The translations under genes and the position numbers were made by a program. A model generated the notes under the pieces. That model searched no databases. It had not been told where the DNA came from and saw only the letters and a list, made by a program, of their open reading frames with translations. Shown here one piece after another: positions 33,476 to 45,268 of a stretch of DNA of 64,000 nucleotides. Positions within the stretch are counted from its first letter, which is position 1, and each line of letters begins with the position of its first letter. The stretch comes from Ceratothoa steindachneri (Eukaryota; Arthropoda; Malacostraca; Isopoda; Cymothoidae), in the NCBI GenBank assembly GCA_963969495.1, contig OZ018318.1:100307141-100371140 (forward strand), written 5' to 3'.

Positions 33476-34289
33476 AACACGGAAAGATTCACATTGAAAT
33501 TAAAGATCGAATAGTGGTGTATATCTTCAAACATAGAATGTTAATCACGAAACCAGTCGTGTGAATTGTCTAGTAATTAAAGGTTTTAATGCGTGCTTAA
33601 AATAAGGAAACGCTGGTCAATTTTTTTCAGTCTTAAACTAAGAATTTACACTTGGCTTCTTTTTCTAAATTATTCGAGATTAACAAATTGACTTAGATTT
33701 GGGGAAACGGTTGTGAGGCACTAACTTGGTTTTGTGCCTCTTCCACGTCGAATAAGTTCTATCGCAGTTGCGTCGATACGAGTTCTGAAACCCCTTCAAT
33801 TGTGGGGGGATTTTTTATATAATGAGTAATTAATTAAGCTATGCCATATCTTGACGAGATTTTGATGTAGCGTCTCTTGAGTAGTGGCTGCTTTGGTATA
33901 TGCTGACGAAGATAGTCCTAGGTTGGTCTACTTTAGCGGAATTACCATGGCGATGCTTCTCATACTTATACATTATTGGCAAGCTTGTTTGTTTTTGTAT
34001 TTTTCCTTATTTCAAATATATTAATTTTAAATAAGCTTCACTTTCCCGCGTTCGCTACAAACAAATTCTATGTCGATGTAGGAATATAAAAAGTAAGACC
34101 TGTTTGTGTAGAACACAAGAATTAATTCGATTGTTTACCTTTAATTTTTGTTACCGTATCATTTGATATCAGTATTGCCAACTGTACGGGAGGGTTTATT
34201 TTACTACTTAATATTATCATTTTTTTTCTTCTATTATTTATTTATATGTGGCGGGGCATTTATGCTGGTAACGAAGATGCGAGAAAGCG
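33476..34289. other. Unassigned AT-rich stretch
   Basis: No recognised ORF or repeat. I see nothing supportable. Confidence 0.4.
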
Positions 34290-34760
34290 TGGCATTGTGT
34301 CCCGACTCTTCCCGTGAATCTCTTCTCAAATGTCTCGAGACGGTTTCTAGTCATTTTCGATCGTCTTCGAATCGGATACACTCGCGGGATGATGCGCCAT
34401 CGAATGGAATGCCCCCTGAACTTGTGCCCCTCCCCCCCAGCTTTGTACGACACAATTTGATTGAATGTCCTATCCGGTGTGTGTGTAGGGGGGGGGGGGC
34501 GGTTGTCTCCGGTACTTGTGGAGGTCTCTTGTGTCGGTTTGTGGGGTCATGGAGTTCTTGGAGGGGGCGGAGCCTCAATGCAATAAAATATTTGAAATTG
34601 TTGACATCATGCTGGGTACCTGGGGAGGTCGAAGTCTCCCATTGGCTTGAGCGTGCTTCTTAATGCGCTGTTGTTTTGCTTCTTTTTTTTTTGTATTTTA
34701 TTACTTTAGATTAGCCATTTTTTTTCTGTGGCTGCCAGAAAAGTCTGAAATTTATTTTTA
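34290..34760 (+). pseudogene. Degraded family A LINE tail
   Basis: Across frames the C-terminal block is still legible as RLRIGYTRGMMRHRMECP, near 34360-34420, followed by GC-rich 3' UTR remnants (cttgagcgtgcttctt at 34640) and a decayed terminal hairpin (tggctgccagaaaagtc at 34727). This is the most diverged family A copy in the window, so probably the oldest. Confidence 0.6.
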
Positions 34761-35105
34761 AAAATCAACCTTATCCCCCTACCTGCGTAGTAAAATATCA
34801 GAAATGAGAATAAAAAAAGGTTGCGCTCCTTCATTCCGATGTCTGTGTTCCCGTCTTCTTTTTTGCAAAGCTCTGTTGTCTTTATCTCAACTTATACTTT
34901 TATTGAACCTCGCCTCCCAAATATTCGGTGAACAATTTATGATTTTGGTCGTTTAATCGGTGTTCAACCCTTGCGTTTACGTTTTTATGTTCTTTCGTTA
35001 GGTAGCCCGGGTGGGCCTAAAGTAGACAGTTTTTGGTTGGTATTTATTATATGTCGCAATGGTCGTGCTTTTCAGAAGGTATAATTGAAGATTGTTTGGC
35101 TGGGC
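34761..35105. other. Unassigned stretch
   Basis: AT-rich DNA with no recognisable content. Confidence 0.4.
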
Positions 35106-35270
35106 AATAATATGGCAAAACACTTAATATAGACGAAATAAAACGGATTTTAAAGGAATCTTAGAAATGTCAAAATGCAATCTCTAATAACAGCTGATGC
35201 ATTTTGACATTTCCATTATTCTTTTAAATTTATTTTCTTGGTTAGTCTTTAAGTGATTTGCCATATTATT
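35106..35270. repeat. 165-bp foldback element with ~75-bp arms
   Basis: The outer ends aataatatggcaaa (35106-35119) and the complementary tttgccatattatt at the right end, together with a perfect inner stem of 16 bp (35164-35179 against 35198-35213), enclose an 18-base loop. The arms pair imperfectly along their whole length. It could be a palindromic MITE. A miRNA-type precursor is a less likely reading. Confidence 0.75.
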
Positions 35271-35318
35271 ATATTATACCCTTTGAAAAACACGACCTTT
35301 GCAACATATAATGAATAT

Positions 35319-35322
<4 letters not shown>

Positions 35323-35393
<71 letters not shown>
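35323..35393. repeat. (TA)n microsatellite, left of repeat P copy 2
   Basis: Uninterrupted TA dinucleotides directly abutting the repeat P head. Confidence 0.95.
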
Positions 35394-35867
<474 letters not shown>

Positions 35868-35869
35868 TT

Positions 35870-36058
35870 CAAGAAACAGAAAAACAGTATCTTTCTTGAT
35901 CGGAAATATTTAAACCGTGCACACTGAGGCAGTGAGCAACCGCTTTGATCTCAATTAAACCGTCCTTTAGACCACTCGGCTACGTGGAGGACAAAATCTT
36001 CCGAATAAACAAGCGAATTAGGAAATATATTTCCTAAGAAAAATTATTCTGTTTCTTG
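35870..36058 (-). repeat. 189-bp element with 12-bp terminal inverted repeats and a tRNA-like core
   Basis: caagaaacagaa at 35870-35881 and its exact complement at 36047-36058 enclose a minus-strand tRNA-like sequence (35902-35992). It sits exactly between two TA arrays. An inner palindrome (aggaaatatatttcct) lies near the right end. Confidence 0.6.
35902..35992 (-). other. Degenerate tRNA-Leu/Ser-like sequence
   Basis: From 35992 on minus: gtcctccacgtagccgagtg then gtctaaagg, very close to the A-box/D-arm of leucine and serine tRNAs. A weak B-box (ggtttaaatat) lies about 65 bases downstream, a spacing suited to a long-variable-arm tRNA. The 3' acceptor strand is missing. So it is a tRNA pseudogene or SINE head and not a working tRNA gene. 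Confidence 0.4.
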
Positions 36059-36100
36059 CGGTTTGCTGGATTCATTTCATCATTTTTTCGCCTTTATGAA

Positions 36101-37145
<1,045 letters not shown>

Positions 37146-37263
37146 TATACATATATCCATACTAAATTGAAAGTGTGCCTAAGGGCTAATGACCGCACCA
37201 ATGCAGGTTACTTGACCTTGCACACCGTTATTAAGAGTTTAGCTTTCATGCGGGTAACATCAT

Positions 37264-37805
37264 ACGCGGTTCTGAGAATGACACCTGAAATCGAAAAACG
37301 GTACGCCATAATCGCGGTCCTTCGCGCCGGGAGAAGTGTGAAGTTGATTGTGAATTTGTTTAACTACCTGTTGAACCTCGTTTACAAAGTGTAACGGCAA
37401 TATGACGAGGCTGAGAATATGGACGAAAGTGCCCACCCCTCTTGCACATCAATCCCCCCCCCCTCTTTGCTCGTTTTGGACGTGGGCAACAGCAAGGGCC
37501 ACGCTATGCCTCTTCATATCTCCCCCAAGGGGCCAATGCGGACGTTTACATTGAGGTGCTGGAGACTTGTCAAGTATAGAAGCCTTACGTTTTCCAGCTG
37601 GACTCCTTCCACTAGATTATTTTATTTAGGACGTTGTTGAGAAAGATGTCAACGAGGCTGTTTCCAATACTGTAAGATCTCTGATGGCTCCCACTGTGGA
37701 GGTAATGTCATCCTTTGACCTGGACTTACGAACTAGAGCGTGCAACCAGTTTAGGTCTCGAGTGGAAAGAGTCGTGAAGGCAGGATGTTGGCAATTTTGA
37801 ATCAT
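37264..37805 (+). pseudogene. Tc1/mariner-superfamily transposase relic
   Basis: The start reads TPEIEKRYAIIAVLRAGRSV, the N-terminal helix-turn-helix of a mariner-like family common in arthropods, and runs to the stop at 37392-37394. Sequence then jumps to GNSKGHAMPLHISPKGPM (catalytic core region with the glycine-histidine block) and to the C-terminal RTRACNQFRSRVERVVKAG near 37730-37785. The blocks are in different frames, and the parts between them, including the catalytic aspartates, are deleted. It is inactive. Confidence 0.7.
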
Positions 37806-38036
37806 TTTGCGATCAAAGACATTTCCGGCTGCGAGAGAGAGAAAACTCCACTAATTTTACCTGATAAGAGAAGTTTCCGTTGGGTAGATGGGATAAAAGA
37901 GCCATTTCTGCAACCATACACCAGACCTTTCTATCTCTTTAGACGTACCGGTACGTGTTACGTAATTTTGAAGATCGGGATCCCGTAAGGCGCACGGCGA
38001 TGTGCTTCTGTAACCGTCGACACGAAGGAGGGGGGG

Positions 38037-39189
38037 AGGGCGGCCTGTTGCACTTGGTACGTTAAGGAGCTGCATATCCTTCCGAGCTGAGTGCAAATTA
38101 GGGAAGTACTATCACTGGGTTGACATTAGCCCTCTGATGCAACCTGGGAGAGTTGTTGGCACCCTCAGCACTACTTTTTTGTTTTTACTCTACCACTATC
38201 CCCGTCAACCTTTTGTCTACATGCATTTGATACCAAGAGGAACTGTTGTCACCCGGACGACAGAGTGCAAATTAGGGACGCCTCGCCACTGGGTTGAATA
38301 GAATTTTTTGACGGTAAGGGGGTAAGCTGTTGGTGCGCTTCCTCCTCTCTCCCTCTCTGTTTCTTTTTCTCTACAAGCCCAGATGATGTGCAGTCAGTCA
38401 GGGTGCCGTATTTAATTTGCTAAACATGGTGCCTGGGTGAATTGCACGCCATCCCGGGATAACATAGCGCTGGGATATGATAATAAGTGATCACCCACAC
38501 TACTCGTTAGTGAACCCGCCTATCTCTAACTCTCTTAATTACAAGCCCGACAACCCCTCTCCACGCTCCCTCTCCTATTCATAGAGGTTCTGGTTAACTG
38601 GTGCACTTTCGTCCTCTTATGGGTCCTTAGTTGAGTGGCAGTGTATATCGTGAGGTCCATAGCTGCTGCGAGGGCCGAAAGCCAGCCAGCGAAGGCAAGT
38701 ATTAGATACGGAGTGTGATAGGTCGTCAACTCTGCTCACCTTCTTCTGATACACATATAAGGTGGCTATGGGAGCACCATTCTTTGTGGTTAAAGCTCCA
38801 AGACAATCTTATCTGAAAGGCGAGCCAGGTTAGGAAAACCCATCAACGCTGGACCTGGACCGATTATGTGCAAATTATCACATTCTCGAATTTCTGATCC
38901 TATGGACACTTTTGTCTAAGCTTCCCAATTCATTGGGAGGTCATAGTATCTACTTTCCATTAGTTTTTTTTTCTCCTTTTATAATATGGTTACAACAGAA
39001 GGCAATAGTGGAAAATCGCATGGAGATACACCTCCAAGCATGGATTTCCCTCGCCCCTTTCTTTTGAGGCGCAGTCGGCTGACTCAATCCCCTTATAAGC
39101 GGCAGTCCCTCCTTTCCTATGATCGGGCAGATGCCGATCTGTGCGCTCTACAGTCCTGCACTTACAGTTTGGGGCGCGGCGATTTGCCA
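38037..39189 (+). mobile_element. Family A type I leader fragment upstream of copy F
   Basis: Leader sequence from gggcggcctgttgcacttgg to about 39060, including a short internal duplication of the gagtgcaaattagggaa block (38091 and 38263). A start ATG for a short frame lies at 38986. No ORF1 body follows: at about 39190 a type II leader begins. It is either an older copy into which copy F inserted or a recombinant 5' end. Confidence 0.65.
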
Positions 39190-41244
39190 TCCTGGCCGCC
39201 GTGCTGGCGGGACTCAGCACCCCATCCGGCCCCAGCTTAGCCTCTCTTCCTTCCTCCAAAACACTTTTTTCCTTTCTTTTCATACAACTTCTCCCACAAC
39301 TTTCTCTGGTCAGCCTCTAATTTCACAGGGTAGATGCTGACCTTCTTCTCGGCCAACCGTCCTGGATCGGGGCTGAGGGGGGAGGGGCCAATGTTCCCTA
39401 ACCCCTGAGCTCCGGTCTGGGGTGGTTGGTTTTTAACAACCTGCTTCATCCCCACCCATACCTTACTCACATCCCTTTTCCTCTCGTCTTCAAAATCTAT
39501 CTGTTTTACGCCGTGTCTAAGGTGGAGCCGCCATGCCGATGGACTTCCAGGCCACCGGGCGGGAGGGGTGGTCTTAAATGGCGGTGCCTGGCTCTGCCGG
39601 GCTTGTAAGCACCTCTCACAGTGCGGGCTACTGCGAGAGGTGATGCGCGATTGCATCCCCTGTTAAAAAGAGGGTCACCATGCCCAATGATGAGTATAAA
39701 AATAACCACCCCCCAACTTCCCCTATAAGATCGACGGAGCCGCCCTTGGGCAGCTCCAGCAAAAAAATGGAGGTCCCCCTCCCCTGTGCTTGCTCAGGGG
39801 CCCCTTCATATATCTCTAACCAGAGAGGAGGCTTACTCATCTCCTTCGCTTACGGGTGTAGGGGACTCCCCCTCACCTCCTTCTCTGGAGGTGCTTTCGA
39901 AACCTCCCTTTTACCATCGGCAGTCCCCTCTGTTCTTTCCAAGGGGACTGCCAAGAAAGCCCTCAGGCAGCCCTTAGCCAGCCGCTCCACATCTAAGCGG
40001 CTCGGTAGGGCAAACCCCCTTAGGGGAGAGAGGGAAGCCAGGCCCCTTCGGTCGCTTCCCTCCAAAGACCTGCTGGCAAGAATATTGAACCTTGCCGGGG
40101 TCAAGGCCCATGCCTCCCCAAAGAAGACTAGTGACGATACTGCCAACGGGACCTGCGATGTCTTGGGGGGGCGATGGCCGACTGGAAGCCCCCCCTGAGA
40201 TAGACATGGTCCTTGAGGAAACCCAGCCTCAGACGGTAGGGGCTTCCATGAGGGGGAATCCTGGCTCGGCGCCAAGCACTGAACCCGAATCCGCCCCGAT
40301 GCAAGGTCCTCCTGAAACGGCTGTGGTTTCCGAAGCAGTACAAGGAGGAAAGGGATCTCTTCCGACCGGTGCCCCCACGACTACCAGGACCTTCTCCATT
40401 TCGGAGAATGACCTCGCTGAGGCAGGTCCATCTGGCCTGGGGGCTTGTTCCGGCGGAGGTGAGAAGGGGGTTCATTCCCCGCCCTCCTCTTAAAAAAGAA
40501 AAGGACTAAAAAGACTCGGGGCTCCTCTCCATCCGCGGGGGCTGCGGGGACGGATGGGTCTGCTGCCACTCTGGCAAGTGACCAAGCCAAGATCGGCACA
40601 TGCGCCCCCGGTTGCGGAGCCCTTGACTAAGAACAAAAGTGCACAGGGCGGAGACTCGATGACATCGGGGCCCCTGATTCAGATGTTACCTGGTGTTTTC
40701 GAGCCCGCTGGCTTCAAACGCTTCCTGGGTATTCGGTCCACTGATGCACCATGTTGTCCAAGGGCAACATGATCCATCAGAGGAGAGGATTAGCTAGTGC
40801 AATTGGTAGAGAGCCGAAGGTGACCCGTTTCTCGGACGGGAGCCTTCTGGCGAATGCGACGAATCCCGCCGAGGCGGCCAAGATAAGTGCTCTTCGGACG
40901 CTTCATGGCACCCCGGTGAGTGTGACGCCGCACTCTACCATAAATTTTGTGAAAGGAGTGGTTTATGCGAGGGAACTCGTTGACTACTCCAAGCTCCCTG
41001 AGTCGGTGCGTGCTGGTTGGTACCGCTACCGCGTGAAGGCATTCGTGCCACTGCTGCGGCGGTGCTATTACTGTCACCGCTTTGGCCATACGAATCGCTC
41101 ATGTAGACGTGCAAAGTCGGGGTCACCCGAAGTCTGTGTAAATTGCTCCAAGGTCACACACGATAAGTCCAAATCGTGTGTGGCCAAGTGTGTCAATTGC
41201 GGAGAGCCGCACCCTGCTTCTTCGAAGCAATGTGGTGCACACAA
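39190..41244 (+). mobile_element. Family A LINE, copy F (type II leader and ORF1), cut off by a Penelope-like element
   Basis: The type II leader (39190-39679) starts ggcgatttgccatcctggcc, as in copy H at about 52397. ORF1 starts at 39680. Similarity to the copy G gag ends near 41244, where Penelope-like coding sequence takes over in the same frame. The 3' part of the LINE is not found beyond the Penelope-like element, so the LINE is either truncated or deleted. Confidence 0.8.
39680..41244 (+). pseudogene. Family A ORF1 (gag) with three zinc knuckles
   Basis: The start ATG at 39680 sits in ggtcaccATGcc, conserved in copies G (50676) and H (52897). The N-terminal half is Pro/Ser-rich and runs through the FSISENDLAEAGPSGLG block (40390-40450). 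A central GFKRFLGIRST block follows at about 40705. Knuckles lie at 41063-41220: CYYCHRFGHTNRSC (CX2CX4HX4C), CVNCSKVTHDKSKSC (CX2CX4HX5C) and CVNCGEPHPASSKQC. Two or more frameshifts (about 40150, 40500, 40760) break it. Against copy G it lacks about 35-40 residues before the knuckles, so the RNA-binding core is shortened. Confidence 0.8.
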
Positions 41245-42955
41245 TACGAAATTGAAAGTAAAATTCCTGCAGGATTGCTTAGCCGAAAAAGTTGTCCCAC
41301 AATCCCTCCGCTTGAAACCAAAAAATGTGACCCAAGAAACTCCTTTTAACACGATTGATGAACTGTCCATCCTAAATAGCATTCAAATCGCAAAACGTGA
41401 GTTTGATCTCAGGTTTAGAACCCAACGAGAATACCTTCGTGACCTCAAAATCACAACAGACCCCACTCAGCTACATAACATGCTAAGACATTGTCAATTG
41501 ACCCTCACTCGAGTCCGACGAAAAGTTCACCTACGGTTACGGAACAAATTAGAATGGTTATTCCAAAATAGCCCCTGGAAGAAGTCCTCCAACCCAAGAA
41601 AGAATGTACTCAACCTTTCATCTTATAACCTTTCCCCCGACCAAGATACCATACTCGGTTATGGCCTCTCCTTTGGATTAAAAAACATTAATTCATTCTC
41701 CCTTAGTCACCTTATATCCATAAATAAATTTTATGAAAGTGATCATTCTGATAGTGACTTCTTAAGTGGCTTCGTTGCTGGTGCTTTGTCCAATTGTGAT
41801 ACTGTTAAATATTTAGAAATACCTAGACGCCTAATGATGGCCCTCAAATCAATAAATTCGACTAAAAATATTGTAATCACAAAATCCGATAAAACCAATC
41901 GAATCGTTATGTTAGATAAATGCTTTTATTCCGCTATATTAAACGATTTATTTAATGATCCAAACACCTACGAGAAGCTATCTTCAAACCCTTTAAGTAA
42001 CAAAATGGCATCCTTCTATAAAATATTAACAAAACTTTTCAAACGATTAAATCCCGATCTCCTCCAGCGTTTCAAACCAATTAATCCGCCCCTTCCCCGT
42101 ATGTATGGGTTGCCAAAAACCCACAAGCCTAGAACACCTCTTCGACCAATTGTATCATGCATTGGCTCCCATGCATATTCCCTCTCTAAGTGGCTGGCCA
42201 ACATTCTCTCAAATGCCGTTGGATTAACCTCATCATCACATAAAGTTCACTCATCAGATTTCATCGAGAAATTTAGAAAAATTGACATCAAAGGCAGTCG
42301 CTTAGTGAACTTTGAATGTAGGAAGTCTTTTTACCAATGTACCCGTTGATGAAGCCCTTAAAGTATTATCTAATGTATTAAGGAACCCGAGATTAAACCT
42401 CCCATTACCCCAAACAAAAATTGTTAACCTAGTTAAACTTTGCGTCACTGAAAATGTTTTTTAATAGTGATATGGGTTTCTTCCGCCAAAAACATGGCCC
42501 TGAGTATGGAAAATCCTTTGTCACCCATTCTGTGCAATCTTTTTATGGAACATTTCGAAAAGTCTCTACTCCCTCTTGTGACCCCATTCCCAAATTTTGT
42601 ATCGTACAGATATGTTGATGACGTCATATCGATGTGCCCTTTAAATCAACTGGAATCTTTTAACAATTTCTTAAACAACCTTAATAACCTACACCCTACT
42701 ATAAAATTCAAATTTGAATGGGAAAATAATATTTGTGTACCTTTCCTCGATGTCAAAATTGTAAGAGTAAATGACCGACCTACCTTCTCTGTAGACCGTA
42801 AACCCACTAATTCCAATTCTTACATCAATGTTTACTCTTGTTATGATATAAAAGTTGAAAAAACCATTGTAATGTCTATGTTTTTGAAGGTTTTAGAATT
42901 TGCGACCCATATTTCTTGTCCGATGAGATTACTTTTACCACCTGTACATTTATAG
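41245..42955 (+). pseudogene. Penelope-like reverse transcriptase
   Basis: N-terminal block NLSSYNLSPDQDTILGYGLS is followed by the fingers block NIVITKSDKTNRIVMLDKC. Then come PRMYGLPKTHKPRTPLRPIV and SKWLANIL. A frameshift near 42320 turns the expected SLFTNVP block into FECRKSFYQCT; it resumes as VPVDEALKVLSN in another frame. After a second break near 42460 come MENPLSPILCNLFMEHFEKS and the catalytic YVDD (42611-42622) within SYRYVDDVISM. These RTs are related to telomerase RT. This copy cannot make a full protein without two frame changes. Confidence 0.85.
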
Positions 42956-43479
42956 AACTAAAATATCCCATCCATATCATCAATGAATTTTTATCCAAGG
43001 TCAAGTCAAACTTCTATTGCCCTAAAAGTAGGAACCCAAATACTAAAAGAAACTGCCTCACCCTTCTCTTTTCTCTATTACAGAAAGGCTTAAATAGTAT
43101 CCTTTCCCCTAACCGCACCACTTTCAAATACCCTTCGACCATTAAAAAATCATTCCCTACCACCAAACCTATAGAAGGAACCAACGAAGCAGGAGTCTAT
43201 TTAATCCCCTGTAAAGAAATTAACTGCCCTTGATTTTAAATAGGTGAAACAGGAAGAAATCTGGATAAAAGAATGTACGAACACATAGGAGACGTTAGAC
43301 TGGGAAACATAGCCTCTAGTCCTTTCACATACACCAATAACTTTAACCCTCCGATAGACTTCCCACAGGCCAAACTAAAATACCCGTGTAAGGACTTCCG
43401 CAAAAGAAAGGTCATTGAATTCACAACTTTAACCTTTCGGATGGGCAATTCAAATGCAGCCCATAGGTCAAAGATCTAA
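42916..43479 (+). pseudogene. Penelope-like GIY-YIG endonuclease domain
   Basis: The linker NEFLSKVKSNFYCPKSRNP leads to GVYLIPCKEINCP at 43192-43230 (GIY motif as GVY). Two stops follow immediately, then IGETGRNLDKRMYEHIGDV (YIG block plus the catalytic Arg region) and a final RKRKVIEFTTLTF with the expected Glu (near 43420). The Tyr of YIG is lost to a stop. In the family this nuclease opens the target DNA; here it is broken by the two stops only a few codons apart. Confidence 0.8.
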
Positions 43480-43548
43480 TCTTAAAAGATATCCTTAATG
43501 AACTTAAATTCTGACCCCCTGATTAGGAACTCCAATTGGATCTCTGTA

Positions 43549-43853
<305 letters not shown>

Positions 43854-43877
43854 AAAGCGTTACTGCAATAATTTTTC

Positions 43878-43880
<3 letters not shown>

Positions 43881-43958
<78 letters not shown>
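43881..43958. repeat. (TA)n microsatellite
   Basis: About 78 bases of TA between the palindrome and the Penelope-like terminal motif. Confidence 0.95.
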
Positions 43959-43959
<1 letters not shown>

Positions 43960-43961
<2 letters not shown>

Positions 43962-44090
43962 ACGCTTGGTAGGACTGCATGTATTCTTAGTGTTCGACTG
44001 AGGATGGCAGGACAAACTCCATGCCGAAACTGGTCTCGAGATAATAAATACTAGGCTCCTCAACAGTGGTTTTATTAACATATATATACT
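43960..44090 (+). ncRNA. Hammerhead-ribozyme-like motif of a Penelope-like terminus
   Basis: ctgagga (43998-44004), a stem of ggca/tgcc plus gga/tcc, then gaaac (44036-44040) follow the CUGANGA - stem II - GAAA order known from ribozymes in Penelope-like termini. An extra U stands between CUGAGGA and stem II, and I cannot build a canonical stem III with a UH cleavage site. Self-cleavage is therefore doubtful. The position, 0.5 kb after the GIY-YIG domain, supports a terminal role. Confidence 0.4.
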
Positions 44091-44092
44091 AG

Positions 44093-44415
44093 TCAATGGC
44101 TTCGCCACTGCCCCCTACGAGGGAAGCTTGCGCTTCGCTACTAAGATTAAAATTTAAAATCTAAAAAAAAGCAGCCATGGTTAAATTTTAAGAAATTTTC
44201 TGAATTTCGCCAATTATAATAATTTGAAAAGGGAACTCTAAACTAAATTTCTCCCCTTTCAAAATATCACGTTGCTAAAATATAGTTATAGAAGATATAT
44301 AATTCTCCGGGATTTAAAAATAATTTTGATAAAAAAAAACGTCATAACCAAACTAAGATGAAATTATTATTCAAATACTCAAAAAAATCCCCTTCTTAAA
44401 TTATAGAGTTAGTGA

Positions 44416-44417
<2 letters not shown>
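44093..44417 (+). repeat. Repeat P, copy 3
   Basis: Head caatggcttcgccactgccc then aagcttgcgcttcgctacta, an AT-rich body with the same block order as copy 2 but about 40 bases shorter near the middle, and the end ccccttcttaaattatagag. A TA array follows at once. Confidence 0.85.

Positions 44418-44489
<72 letters not shown>
44418..44489. repeat. (TA)n microsatellite
   Basis: About 72 bases of TA directly after repeat P copy 3. Confidence 0.95.
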
Positions 44490-44492
<3 letters not shown>

Positions 44493-45229
44493 CAGAGGTA
44501 GTTGATTTTTTTTGTGAGAAAAGAGGTTGATTGATTGTAGCTGGAGTCACCAGTTCCAAGTTGAAACAATTTCTTCTCTGCCACATGAATCCAAGTTCGG
44601 GATTTTAGTTCATTCTTTAGGGGTATCCACCAAACAAGTTCGTATTTGGATTGTGCAAACAATTTAATGAAAAATAACTTTATTTTGAACTTGACATGAT
44701 TTAATAAGATGAATGGCTGTAGCTTGTGAATCCTATCAACTGAGGTGGATGGATCACAACGGCGAAGAAGTGATTTTGATCGACTGTGTGGATCATGTGA
44801 ATAATGACAATGCTGTGAATGTATGTTTAATGTCAAATTGTTTTAAGTGTAGAGATATTGGGCATTACCAATGGGGTTTCTGGGGAGGAGCTTTGTTTGA
44901 AGTCAATGATTGTTCAAGAGAGAGAGAAAGAGAGCAGAGATTGTCTATCAAATAAATTTAATAGATAAGTTGTGAGAAAAGGAATTTATAGTAAGAAAAC
45001 GATAACAAAGTTTGGGAAACAGAATGTCAGTGTATCAGACTGGCGTCAATAAACAAATGGAATGAAATGGTTAAATGGCTATTTTGTAGGAACGGAGTTT
45101 CTTCTGACCCAAAGGAAGATAACGTGACCAAAGAAGGCAACCGAAAAGAATCGTCTGTCATGTTGGAACACTGTGTACCTGGGTGTGTGCATCCTTTGTG
45201 TAAATGTATCACCAACACACACACACACC

Positions 45230-45231
<2 letters not shown>
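44490..45231. other. Unassigned stretch
   Basis: A + frame at 44713-44955 reads DHNGEEVILIDCVDHVN and SNCFKCRDIGHYQ. The CFKCRDIGH run is knuckle-like (C, then C, then H) but has no fourth Cys in place, and no element context was recognised. A (CA)n run lies at 45214-45228. Confidence 0.35.

Positions 45232-45265
<34 letters not shown>
45232..45265. repeat. (TA)n microsatellite at the Tc1 left end
   Basis: 34 bases of TA ending where the Tc1-like terminus begins, as expected for an insertion into a TA target. Confidence 0.9.

Positions 45266-45266
<1 letters not shown>

Positions 45267-45268
<2 letters not shown>

Larger units (their letters stand above)
41245..43520 (+). mobile_element. Penelope-like element, GIY-YIG type
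   Basis: Coding sequence typical of Penelope-like elements starts in frame with the LINE gag near 41244 and ends after the GIY-YIG domain near 43479. The 3' side continues through TA arrays and an inverted repeat; a terminal motif lies at 43960-44090. Three or more stops and frameshifts show it is inactive, but the protein is well preserved, so it is younger than most relics here. Confidence 0.85.

Noticed and set aside
44713..44955. CFKCRDIGH as a retroelement zinc knuckle
   Set aside because: The fourth Cys is missing, and no gag or RT lies beside it.
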